Shown here: piece after piece, positions 36,541-45,573 of the stretch
Position numbering within the stretch: position 1 is the stretch's first letter
Layout: each line of letters begins with the position of its first letter
NCBI GenBank assembly: GCA_016458225.1
Contig: JAEMGR010000010.1
Coordinates: 185,969-249,968, forward strand
Length of the DNA: 64,000 nucleotides
Source of the DNA: Myxococcaceae bacterium JPH2
GTDB lineage: Bacteria; Myxococcota; Myxococcia; Myxococcales; Myxococcaceae
Reading direction: 5' to 3'
The notes under the pieces: generated by a model
The model's input: the letters and a program-made list of their open reading frames with translations, nothing else
Database searches by the model: none
Told to the model about the DNA's origin: nothing
Program-made: the position numbers and the translations under genes

Positions 36541-37266
36541 TTACCCCGCGTCGCGCATCAGCTCGAGCATCTCGCGCACCGCACGCTCGAAGCCCACGAG
36601 CACGGCGCGCGCGACGATGCCATGGCCGATGTTCAGCTCGTCGATCTCCTGGATGCGAGCGATGGGCTGCACGTTGTCGTAGTTGAGGCCGTGCCCCGCC
36701 GCCACGCCCATGCCGAGCTTCGCCGCCGCCTTGGCCGCGTCCACGATGCGCGCCAGCTCCCGCGCCCGCTCGCGCTCGTTGCGCGCCTCGCAGTAGCGCC
36801 CGGTGTGCAGCTCGATGCGGTCCGCGTTCACCTTGTGCGATGCGCGCACCTGGTCCAGGTCCGGATCGATGAACAGCGAGACCGAAATCTCCCCGTCCTT
36901 GAGGTTCTTGATGATCTTCGCGATCTGCTCGCGCTGGCCCGCCACCTCCAGGCCGCCCTCGGTGGTGAGTTCCTCGCGGCGCTCGGGCACCAGCGTCACC
37001 ACGTCCGGCTTGTACTCGTAGGCGATCTTCACCATCTCCGCGGTGGCCGCCATCTCCAGGTTGAGCAGCGTCTGCACCGTGTCGCGCAGGATGCGCAGGT
37101 CTCGGTCCTGGATATGGCGCCGATCCTCGCGCAGGTGGATGGTGATCTGCCGCGCGCCAGCCAGCTCGGCCAGCGCGGCCGCCGTCACCGGATCCGGATA
37201 AGGGGTGCGACGCGCCTGACGCAGCGTCGCCACATGATCCACGTTGACACCCAGTCGCTGTCCCAT
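36541..37266 (-). CDS. pdxJ: Pyridoxine 5'-phosphate synthase
   Basis: This encodes 241 residues. It condenses 3-amino-1-hydroxyacetone phosphate and deoxyxylulose 5-phosphate to pyridoxine phosphate (DXP-dependent vitamin B6 route). [21 protein letters not shown] near the start is diagnostic, as is [14 protein letters not shown] is 6 bases upstream. It is followed after 4 bases by acpS, an association common in proteobacteria. Confidence 0.97.
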   Translation of the reverse strand: MGQRLGVNVDHVATLRQARRTPYPDPVTAAALAELAGARQITIHLREDRRHIQDRDLRILRDTVQTLLNLEMAATAEMVKIAYEYKPDVVTLVPERREELTTEGGLEVAGQREQIAKIIKNLKDGEISVSLFIDPDLDQVRASHKVNADRIELHTGRYCEARNERERARELARIVDAAKAAAKLGMGVAAGHGLNYDNVQPIARIQEIDELNIGHGIVARAVLVGFERAVREMLELMRDAG

Positions 37267-37320
37267 CGACCGCTCCTCGCTTTGCGGGCGGCCTCGGGAT
37301 TCTCAGCGGGCCCGGGCCGT

Positions 37321-37345
37321 GCCGGCCCTTCTATTGAGGGCCGGC
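37321..37345. terminator. GC-rich hairpin between glmM and pdxJ
   Basis: GCCGGCCCT (37321-37329) pairs perfectly with AGGGCCGGC (37337-37345) around a 7-base loop, 27 bases beyond the glmM stop. There is no T-tract on either strand. It may separate glmM from pdxJ expression or mark an internal processing site. Confidence 0.45.
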
Positions 37346-37372
37346 GTCCGGAAGTCAACCCAGCAGAAGCCC

Positions 37373-38767
37373 CTACCGGCTGAGGGCCTTGGCCAGCGCG
37401 TCGCCAATCTCCTTGGCGAAGGCTTCATTGCGCGCCGCGTCCTCGCCCTCGATGAGCACGCGGGCCTTGGGCTCGGTGCCGGAGAAGCGCACCAGCACGC
37501 GGCCGGACTTGCCCAGCCGCTGCTCCACGCTCTTGATGACCTTCATCACCTCGGGCAGCTCACCCAGCTCGCGCTTCTGCTTCACCACCACGTTGAGCAG
37601 CGTCTGGGGCACCGGCTCGAAGATGGAGGCCAGCTCGCTCAAGGGCTTGCCCTGGCGGCACATCACCGCCAGGAGCTGCAGCGCCGCGAGGGTGCCGTCG
37701 CCCGTGGTGGTGTGGTCCAGGAAGATGAGGTGGCCGCTCTGCTCGCCGCCCAGGTTGTAGCCGTTGCGGCGCATCTCCTCGACGACGTTGCGGTCACCCA
37801 CGCGGGTGCGCGCGACCTTCACGCCCCACTGGGACACCGCGCGCTCCAGGCCGATGTTGCTCATCACCGTGGCCACGAGCGTCTTCTTCTTCAGCTCCTT
37901 GCGCGCCACCAGCTCGCCGGTGCAGATGGCCATGATGGCGTCGCCATCCACGACCTTGCCCTTCTCATCCACGACGATGAGGCGGTCCGCGTCGCCGTCC
38001 AGCGCGATGCCCAGGTGGGCGCCGTGCTTCACCACCGTGCGCGCCAGGTTCTCCGGATAGAGCGCGCCGCACTTGTGGTTGATGTTCTTGCCGTCCGGCT
38101 GCACGCCGATGGCGATCACCTTGGCGCCCAGCTCCTCGAGCACCAGGGGCGCCGTGCGGTACGCCGCGCCGTTCGCGCAGTCCACCACGATGGTCAGCCC
38201 CTCCAGCGTCAGCTCGCGAGGGAACGTGGCCTTCAGGTAGACGATGTAGCGCCCGCGCGCGTCCTCCATGCGGAACGCCCGGCCAATCTTGGTGGCGGTG
38301 GGGCGAATGGAGTCGATGGCGCCGCTCGACAGCAGCTCCTCGATCTTCGCCTCCGTCTCGTCCGGCAGCTTGAAGCCATCGCGCCAGAAGAACTTGATGC
38401 CGTTGTCCTGGTACGGATTGTGGGACGCGGAAATCACCGCGCCCGCGTCCGCGCGCATGGACGTGGTGAGGTTGGAGATGCCCGGCGTGGGCAGCGGCCC
38501 CACCAGCTCCACATCCACGCCCATGGAGATGATGCCCGCGGCCAGGGCCTGCTCCAGCATGTAGCCCGAGAGCCGCGTGTCCTTGCCCACGAGCACGCGG
38601 TGCCGGTGCGGACCATTGCGGATGAGATACGCGAGCGCGCGACCGAGCTGCATCGCGACCTCGGCGGTCATCGGGTAGACGTTCGCCGTGCCGCGCACAC
38701 CGTCGGTGCCGAACAACCGTTCCGCGGTGCGCCCCTCCTTCGGGGGCATGTTCATCCTGTACGCCAT
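37373..38767 (-). CDS. glmM: Phosphoglucosamine mutase
   Basis: This encodes 464 residues from the ATG at 38767 (AAGGTGG about 10 bases upstream; the region further up is not coding-like). It makes glucosamine-1-phosphate for UDP-GlcNAc, needed for peptidoglycan and [12 protein letters not shown] (start of domain 1), the phosphoserine Ser115 in [11 protein letters not shown], the metal loop DGDADR and the C-terminal RFSGTEPK are all present. Confidence 0.96.
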   Translation of the reverse strand: MAYRMNMPPKEGRTAERLFGTDGVRGTANVYPMTAEVAMQLGRALAYLIRNGPHRHRVLVGKDTRLSGYMLEQALAAGIISMGVDVELVGPLPTPGISNLTTSMRADAGAVISASHNPYQDNGIKFFWRDGFKLPDETEAKIEELLSSGAIDSIRPTATKIGRAFRMEDARGRYIVYLKATFPRELTLEGLTIVVDCANGAAYRTAPLVLEELGAKVIAIGVQPDGKNINHKCGALYPENLARTVVKHGAHLGIALDGDADRLIVVDEKGKVVDGDAIMAICTGELVARKELKKKTLVATVMSNIGLERAVSQWGVKVARTRVGDRNVVEEMRRNGYNLGGEQSGHLIFLDHTTTGDGTLAALQLLAVMCRQGKPLSELASIFEPVPQTLLNVVVKQKRELGELPEVMKVIKSVEQRLGKSGRVLVRFSGTEPKARVLIEGEDAARNEAFAKEIGDALAKALSR

Positions 38768-38977
38768 GTGTGCCGATCCACCTTTCCAACGCCGGGCCAG
38801 CTCCGGGCTCGCGGCGACGGGGCTTATATCCCGTCCCCCACGTGGGCTCGAAGCTAGGAACCCCGCGCTCCCCGGGCAACCGCCCGACCATGCAAGCACG
38901 GCATCCATACCTGAAGCCCGGAAGAATCGCCCGTGCCTGTGCGAGACACCCGCCATGTCCAGGAGGCCACAGCCGGC

Positions 38978-40213
38978 TCAGCGCGAGTACAGGTCCCCGC
39001 CGTCCGCGGCCCCGCGCAGGGCATCCGCCACCGCGAGCGCATCCCGAGCCTCCGCCACGTCGTGCACCCGCACGAAGTCCGCGCCGCCCAAGGCGGCCAG
39101 GGCAGCCACGGAGCCGAGCGTCGCGGCCAGTCGCTCGGAGGGCGGCTTGTCTCCCGTCAGCGTCCCCAGGAAGCGCTTGCGGCTGGTGCCCACGAGCAGG
39201 GGCAATCCCAGCACGCGCAGCTCGCCCATGCGCCGCAGCAACAGCAGGTTGTGCCCCGCTGTCTTGCCAAAGCCAATGCCGGGATCCACCAGGATGCGCT
39301 CACGAGGCACCCCCGCGGCCTGGGCCTGAGCCACGCCCGCCTCCAGGTACGCGAGCACCTCGTCCACCACGTCGTCGTAGCGAGGCGCCTGCTGCATCGT
39401 GGCGGGTGCCCCCTGCGTGTGCATGAGGCAACACGCAGCCCCGGACTCGGCCACCACCGCCGGCAGCGCGGGGTCTGAGTGAAAGCCCGTCACGTCATTG
39501 ACGAGCGAGGCCCCCACGCGAAGGGCCGCGCGAGCCACCTCCGCCTTGGTGGTGTCCACCGACAGCGGCACCTGCGTGCGCGCGCGAAGCCCCTCCAGCA
39601 CCGGCAGCACCCGCGCCAGCTCCTCCTCCACGGACACCGGCCGAGAGCCGGGCCGCGTGGACTCTCCGCCCACGTCGAGCACGTCCGCACCGGCCTCCGC
39701 CAGCGCCAGCCCCCGCGCGATGGCCGCCTCCACGCCGAAGTAGCGCCCACCATCCGAGAAGCTGTCGGGCGTCACGTTCACCACGCCCATCACAAACGTG
39801 CGCGAGCCCAGCTCGAACGTGCGCCCGCCCAGGACGAGCGGAGGGAGCGGAGCCCCCATCTCGAGCACCCGCGCCAGCGCCGTCACCAACTCCGACAGCG
39901 AGCCATCCGCGCGAGCCTCCGCCACGAGCCGCCCGAACCGCGCGCGGCTCCCCGACAGCAAGCCCGTCCCGGGTCGGGAATGCGGCGCACCCGGCAGCCA
40001 CGAAGGAATCGCCTCGCGCCCAGCCTCCCGAGGAGCCGCCGCGAGCGCTTGAAGGAAGTGCTCCTCTCGGGACGTCAGCCCCGTGAGCAGCACCTGCGCA
40101 TGAGGCAACGTCGCGCGCGACGACTCACGCGAGGACTCGGGCAGCCCCATGCGACGGAGGGCCAGCTCCAGGTCTTCCGGACGGTCGAGGCAGATGGGGC
40201 GGGCACGAATCAT
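38978..40213 (-). CDS. folP: Dihydropteroate synthase with long N-terminal extension
   Basis: This encodes 411 residues; typical DHPS proteins have about 280. The conserved enzyme begins near residue 142 (MGVVNVTPDSFSDGG) and continues with GGESTRPG, SVDTTKAEVA, LVNDVTGF, DPGIGFGKT and a C-terminal TSRKRFLG, so catalysis (joining pterin pyrophosphate and p-aminobenzoate) should be intact. The first about 138 residues contain HFLQAL and an Arg/Ala-rich helical part but no recognised domain. The gene is about 100 bases downstream of ftsH, separated by a strong terminator. Confidence 0.93.
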   Translation of the reverse strand: MIRARPICLDRPEDLELALRRMGLPESSRESSRATLPHAQVLLTGLTSREEHFLQALAAAPREAGREAIPSWLPGAPHSRPGTGLLSGSRARFGRLVAEARADGSLSELVTALARVLEMGAPLPPLVLGGRTFELGSRTFVMGVVNVTPDSFSDGGRYFGVEAAIARGLALAEAGADVLDVGGESTRPGSRPVSVEEELARVLPVLEGLRARTQVPLSVDTTKAEVARAALRVGASLVNDVTGFHSDPALPAVVAESGAACCLMHTQGAPATMQQAPRYDDVVDEVLAYLEAGVAQAQAAGVPRERILVDPGIGFGKTAGHNLLLLRRMGELRVLGLPLLVGTSRKRFLGTLTGDKPPSERLAATLGSVAALAALGGADFVRVHDVAEARDALAVADALRGAADGGDLYSR

Positions 40214-40254
40214 GGCGGCGGAACTCCTGTGAGAAACCCGAGGGCGACAAAGCA

Positions 40255-40287
40255 GAAGGCCCCTCCCGAGACTCGGGAAGGGCCTTC
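40255..40287 (-). terminator. Strong hairpin terminator after ftsH
   Basis: GAAGGCCC (40255-40262) pairs with GGGCCTTC (40280-40287), extended inward by CTCCCG/CGGGAA with one mismatch. It lies 25 bases beyond the ftsH stop on the minus strand, and the bases after it read TGCTTTGTC. It should end most ftsH transcripts before folP. Confidence 0.7.
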
Positions 40288-40311
40288 GTTCATTCAGCGG
40301 CTCCGAGCGGC

Positions 40312-42228
<1,917 letters not shown>

Positions 42229-42411
42229 GTGTCAGCTGCCCTTTCGGTACTCGGCGGGATGAGGGCCGCGCTGGGCAAAAAACCCAGCCTGTTTCATGAG
42301 TTGCCCGGCGCCTGTCAGACGACCCAACCAGCGACGGACCGTATCAGCAACAGCAAAAAGCCCTCAACTATTTAGGGGGTCACGGCCATCCCCTGAAGCG
42401 ACGGTTCCACT

Positions 42412-43764
42412 CTATAACGTTGGCGTCTCGTGATTGCTCGCGGCCGCGAGAGACGCCCAGATGTACTGTCCGGAAGCAGCCGCAGCAGGCACTGCTGTCA
42501 GGACGCCCGGAATCCACATAACCGTTCCCGCGGCGTCCGCCACCACCGGCTGCGCATGACGCGCTTCCTCCGGCACCCGGAGATCCACCAACACATCCTG
42601 CAGCTTGCGTTGTCCCGCCCCCGTGCGAATCCGATCGCCCGGCCGGCGGGTCCGCACGGTGAGGGGCCAGCGCGTGCCCGGCCCCAGCGCCAGCCCCGCC
42701 ATGCCCGCCGGAGGCGGCGTGGGCTCGATGGCGAAGTGCCACCCCGTCTCGCCGAGCGAGCCCCGGGCCCCGGGCCCCGCGAGCAACAGGGGTGCGGGCG
42801 CCATCCCGGGTGGGCGCGCACACCGCACGCGACCTCCCGCGGCCTTCAGCCGCAGCCCGCTGCTGAGCGCCGTGGACCCACCCCGCGCCACCGCCTCGTC
42901 CGCGCGCAGCAGCGTCGCGTGGTCCACCAGGGCCCCGGCCTCGGTCACCAACCGCGCGAGCACCCGGCGGCGCAGCGGCGGCTCGAGCGCCCTGACGGCC
43001 ACCGCATCGAGCGCGCCCGGAGCCACCCGCACGCGATCCCAGGCCGCGTCCGCGAGCGCGGCGAGGAGCGCGTCGTCCTCCGCGGCCACGCGCGCGAACG
43101 TCGCCAGGTGCCGCGTCACGGAGAAGCCCGCCGCGGCCGACAGCGCGGGCAGCGCGCCTTGCCGGATGCGCGTGCGAAAGAGCGTGGCGTCCGCGTTCAT
43201 CGGGTCCGTGAAGTACGCGACATCCGCCTCGCGCAGGAAGGCGAGCACGTCCTCGCGCGTGCGCTCAAGCAGGGGTCGGACGAGCGCGCCCCCGGCCGCA
43301 TGGATGCCGCGCGCGCCCCGCAGCGCGCTGCCCCGCGCCAGGCGCATGAGGAGCGTCTCCGCCTGATCATCCGCGGTGTGCCCGGTGGCCACCGCGTCCA
43401 GCCCGCGCTCGCGGCGCAGCGCCTCCAGCGCCTCGTAGCGCGCGGCCCTCGCGCGAGCCTCCACGCCCGCGCCCGGCTCCAGGTGCAGCGCGCGGCGATG
43501 GCAGCGCAGGCCCAGCCCGTACGCGAGGCGGGCGACGGCCTCGCCCTCGCTCGTGGACTCGCGCCGCAGGCCGTGGTCCAGCGTGGCGACCTCCAGCTTC
43601 ATCCCGAGCGCCTCGCTCACGCGCGCGGAGCCCACCAGCAAGGCAGTGGAGTCCGCGCCTCCCGAGACCGCGAGCAGCACGCCGCGACGCTCCAGCCCGT
43701 GACGCCGATAGGCGCGCGAGAGGGTGTTCACCAGCAGTCGGATGGCGGGACGAGTGAGGGGCAT
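42412..43764 (-). CDS. tilS: tRNA(Ile)-lysidine synthase
   Basis: This encodes 450 residues from the ATG at 43764; the start is uncertain because the ribosome binding site is weak and an in-frame start exists 11 codons upstream. It adds lysine to C34 of the AUA-reading tRNA(Ile). The ATP-pyrophosphatase loop SGGADSTAL, then LDHGLRRES, ATGHTADDQAETLLMRLARG and RPLL are typical of TilS. A C-terminal TilS domain is present (RRPGDRI, LQDVLVDLRVPEEAR). Upstream of ftsH, as in many bacteria. Confidence 0.93.
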   Translation of the reverse strand: MPLTRPAIRLLVNTLSRAYRRHGLERRGVLLAVSGGADSTALLVGSARVSEALGMKLEVATLDHGLRRESTSEGEAVARLAYGLGLRCHRRALHLEPGAGVEARARAARYEALEALRRERGLDAVATGHTADDQAETLLMRLARGSALRGARGIHAAGGALVRPLLERTREDVLAFLREADVAYFTDPMNADATLFRTRIRQGALPALSAAAGFSVTRHLATFARVAAEDDALLAALADAAWDRVRVAPGALDAVAVRALEPPLRRRVLARLVTEAGALVDHATLLRADEAVARGGSTALSSGLRLKAAGGRVRCARPPGMAPAPLLLAGPGARGSLGETGWHFAIEPTPPPAGMAGLALGPGTRWPLTVRTRRPGDRIRTGAGQRKLQDVLVDLRVPEEARHAQPVVADAAGTVMWIPGVLTAVPAAAASGQYIWASLAAASNHETPTL

Positions 43765-43790
43765 CGAACAGCTTCGGAATCGAGTGTCCG

Positions 43791-43803
43791 GTAACAAGGT
43801 TAC
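43791..43803. repeat. Short inverted repeat in the tilS upstream region
   Basis: GTAAC (43791-43795) and GTTAC (43799-43803) form a perfect dyad with a 3-base centre. It lies between the tilS start and a rightward promoter, where an operator could act on both. Short enough to be chance. Confidence 0.2.
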
Positions 43804-43817
43804 AGAGCCGCCGTCGG

Positions 43818-43847
43818 TTGAAGGCAGCAGGGGAGGATTCTTATGAT
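43818..43847 (+). promoter_or_regulatory. Predicted sigma-70 promoter
   Basis: TTGAAG (43818-43823), an 18-base spacer and TATGAT (43842-43847) give a fair housekeeping promoter: 4/6 at -35 and 5/6 at -10. Transcription would start near 43855. A strong terminator 190 bases downstream supports a short transcription unit. Confidence 0.45.
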
Positions 43848-43935
43848 CCTCACACCGGGCGCGGATTGGGTGGAAATAGGACGCGCCACCCCGCGTGTTG
43901 AAAGAACGGCTCTGATTTCTGGATGTTGGGCCTAG
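43843..43935 (+). CDS. Possible 30-residue peptide (alternative reading)
   Basis: An ATG at 43843 has GGGAGG 6-7 bases upstream and opens a 30-codon frame ending TAG at 43933-43935 (MILTPGADWVEIGRA, then TPRVERTALISGCWA). The same bases form the -10 box of the predicted promoter, so if that promoter is used the ATG would not be in the transcript. It is a candidate leader peptide or a coincidence. No homologue is recognised. Confidence 0.2.
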   Translation: MILTPGADWVEIGRATPRVERTALISGCWA

Positions 43936-44045
43936 GGGTCCCCCCCCTCCCCCTCTGGGCCCACGGGTCCGCTGAGAGATTCGCTCTCGGCGGTCCCTCT
44001 TTCCGAGACGCCCCGGTCCTCGTCCTTGAGGCCCGGGGCGTTTCC
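43855..44045 (+). ncRNA. Candidate orphan small RNA
   Basis: From a predicted start near 43855 to the terminator at 44008-44050 there is about 190 bases with no convincing gene. It contains a pyrimidine tract (43940-43956), a hairpin with 10-base arms CCGCTGAGAG/CTCTCGGCGG at 43969-43978 and 43984-43993, then the long terminator stem. Size is in the range of 6S RNA and regulatory RNAs, but I see no diagnostic motif of any known RNA family. Its existence is inferred only from promoter and terminator signals. Confidence 0.4.
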
Positions 44046-44050
44046 TTTTG
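44008..44050 (+). terminator. Strong intrinsic terminator
   Basis: ACGCCCCGG (44008-44016) pairs with CCGGGGCGT (44033-44041), extended by CCTC/GAGG inside, and is followed by a T-rich tail TTTCCTTTT (44041-44049). It is oriented rightward but lies far from any rightward gene end, which implies a short transcript upstream. Confidence 0.8.
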
Positions 44051-44090
44051 CGCCCCCCTTTTCGCGCCCCGCTGGACGCCCGCGCGTGCT

Positions 44091-44100
44091 TGAACGTTCA
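44091..44100. promoter_or_regulatory. 10-base palindrome upstream of the small protein pair
   Basis: TGAACGTTCA is a perfect palindrome 36 bases upstream of the -35 box of the following promoter. It could be a regulator site. It shares GTTCA with the Myxococcus LexA consensus but the other half does not fit. Confidence 0.25.
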
Positions 44101-44135
44101 GTATCCGGGGGCACGGAACGAGTCCTCCGAAACCG

Positions 44136-44164
44136 TTGACCCTTCAGGGCGTCTGTCGGATAAC
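44136..44164 (+). promoter_or_regulatory. Predicted sigma-70 promoter of the TIGR04563-like pair
   Basis: TTGACC (44136-44141), a 17-base spacer and GATAAC (44159-44164) make a good housekeeping promoter (5/6 and 4/6). The start would be near 44171, about 50 bases ahead of the first ATG at 44222. Confidence 0.55.
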
Positions 44165-44221
44165 GGCCCCGGTGTGTTCAGGTCGTCACCTCGAATCCGC
44201 CCCGGACCCGGAGACTCAGGT

Positions 44222-44425
44222 ATGGCAGGCACCGACAAGCGCAAGCAGTCGCTGTACTTCCCCGAGGAGATGTTGAAGGAGATCCAGGAGGAAGCGAACC
44301 GGCAGGACCGCTCGCTCTCGTGGGTGGTGCAGCAGGCGTGGAAGATCGCCCGTGAGCGCATCAAGTCATTCCCTGCGGTCAACGACGTGACTGGCGACGA
44401 GCGGCAGGATCCGCGCGAGGAGTAG
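44222..44425 (+). CDS. Small TIGR04563-family protein (first of two)
   Basis: This encodes 67 residues. It opens with MAGTDKRKQSLYFPEEMLKE and continues with N-R-Q-D-R-S-L-S-W-V-V-Q-Q-A-W-K-I-A-R, the pattern of the myxobacterial family TIGR04563. A short beta-strand (QSLYF) followed by two helices resembles the ribbon-helix-helix DNA-binding fold, so a small transcription regulator is possible but unproven. The neighbour 7 bases downstream is a paralogue. Confidence 0.8.
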   Translation: MAGTDKRKQSLYFPEEMLKEIQEEANRQDRSLSWVVQQAWKIARERIKSFPAVNDVTGDERQDPREE

Positions 44426-44432
44426 CGACGCC

Positions 44433-44705
44433 ATGGCCACCACGGACCACCGCAAGCAGTCGCTGTATTTCCCCGAGGAGATGCTCGAGGAGATCCAACG
44501 CGAAGCGAACCGACAGGATCGCTCGCTGTCGTGGATTGTGCAGCAGGCGTGGAAGGTGGCCCGGGCCGATATTCGCAAGATGCCCTCGGTCAACGACGTG
44601 CTGAGCCCGCTGCCTCCTCGGCATGCGTCCCCAGCTCCCGCGCCCACTGCGTCCTCGGCTCCCGTCGTCGCAGCAGCAGCAGCGGGCGAGCCCACGAAGA
44701 CCTGA
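44433..44705 (+). CDS. Small TIGR04563-family protein (second of two)
   Basis: This encodes 90 residues. Residues 7-46 (RKQSLYFPEEMLEEIQREAN onward) match the upstream neighbour almost residue for residue, then a Pro/Ala-rich tail of about 35 residues ends PTKT. It is the product of a tandem duplication followed by divergence of the tail. Ribbon-helix-helix proteins act as dimers, so the two could form a heterodimer; this is inference. Confidence 0.8.
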   Translation: MATTDHRKQSLYFPEEMLEEIQREANRQDRSLSWIVQQAWKVARADIRKMPSVNDVLSPLPPRHASPAPAPTASSAPVVAAAAAGEPTKT

Positions 44706-44722
44706 GGCTCTCCCGCTTCACC

Positions 44723-44753
44723 GGCCCGCCACCTCGCTATCGCGTGGCGGGCC
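44723..44753. terminator. 10-base hairpin over a convergent gene end
   Basis: GGCCCGCCAC (44723-44732) and GTGGCGGGCC (44744-44753) pair perfectly around an 11-base loop. The right arm lies within the last codons of the leftward lipoprotein gene (stop at 44737). No T-tract. Candidate bidirectional terminator. Confidence 0.55.
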
Positions 44754-45573
44754 GCACGGGCAGCGCGCAGTTCTCGAACACGACCCGCGGCGCCTCGGTC
44801 AGCGCCTGCGACGCGTTCGGATACTTCTCCTTCATGTACGCCGCCGTGAGGTTCACGTCCGTGCCGCCCAGCTTGCGGGCCTGCACGGGGTTGCGCGCGG
44901 GATCCTGCCCCACGCTGCCCAGGATGGCGCCGTAGCCATCCCCTCCTCCCAACAAGAAGGCGGACATCGCCACGCGGTAGCGGATGGACTCATCCGTGCG
45001 CGCGGGAATCTGCACGACGCGCGAGCCCACCTTCAGCTCGCGGATCCGCTGGCCCTTCGTGTGCGAGCAGTCCACGCGCACCGACGTCCCCTCCGACACG
45101 TGGAGGAACGCGCCCGAGGGCGACGAGATGTACTGCCCCTCGGAGTACAGCGCGCCCACCGAGTTCTCGAAGACGTCCACGAGCTGCTTCTCGGTGAGGT
45201 CCACCGTCACCACGAGGTTCTCGAAGAGCATGATCTCGTGCAGCACGCCGTCGGTGAGCGGCCCCTTGCGCACGGACGAGCGCGTGACACACAGGCCCTC
45301 CGCGCGCAGCGAGCCACCGTTGACGACGCCCAGCTCGGCGGGCTTGGACGAGCCGTCCTCCGCGTGCAGCAAGGCATCCGCGGAGAGCTGCCCGAGCGCG
45401 TTGTTCGCGTGGCGGGCGAAGGGCTTGTCCAAGAAGACGTCCTCGCCCAGGTACCCCACGACCGCGTCGGGGTCATCCACGAGCGGGGTGCACGAGTCGT
45501 TGTACGCGAGGCAGCCGAGGGCGGGCGCGCAGAGCGCGAGCACCAGCGCGGTGAAGAGTGGACGGCGTTCCAT
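44737..45573 (-). CDS. Lipoprotein consisting of a 5'-nucleotidase C-terminal domain
   Basis: This encodes 278 residues with a lipobox (A-P-A-L-G-C). The mature part is the substrate-binding C-terminal domain of UshA-type 5'-nucleotidases: NNALGQLSADALL, VNGGSLRAEGL, EIMLFENLVVTVDLTEKQL and FLLGGGDGYGA. The N-terminal metallophosphatase domain that carries the active site is absent, so hydrolase activity is doubtful. Its ATG overlaps the stop of the TonB-dependent receptor gene (TGATG), indicating coupled expression and perhaps a role in ligand capture with it. Confidence 0.8.
   Translation of the reverse strand: MERRPLFTALVLALCAPALGCLAYNDSCTPLVDDPDAVVGYLGEDVFLDKPFARHANNALGQLSADALLHAEDGSSKPAELGVVNGGSLRAEGLCVTRSSVRKGPLTDGVLHEIMLFENLVVTVDLTEKQLVDVFENSVGALYSEGQYISSPSGAFLHVSEGTSVRVDCSHTKGQRIRELKVGSRVVQIPARTDESIRYRVAMSAFLLGGGDGYGAILGSVGQDPARNPVQARKLGGTDVNLTAAYMKEKYPNASQALTEAPRVVFENCALPVRPATR

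Noticed and set aside
42361-42385. Terminator between tilS and ftsH (CCCT ... AGGG followed by CTTTTTG on the minus strand)
   Set aside because: The stem is only 4 bases with a 9-base loop; too weak to list as a terminator.
43855-44045. Assignment of the orphan transcript as 6S RNA
   Set aside because: Length fits, but I could not fold a convincing long stem with a central bubble by eye. Left as an unclassified candidate.
44091-44100. Possible LexA box at TGAACGTTCA
   Set aside because: Only the GTTCA half fits the Myxococcus LexA consensus; the left half and spacing do not. Kept only as an unassigned palindrome.
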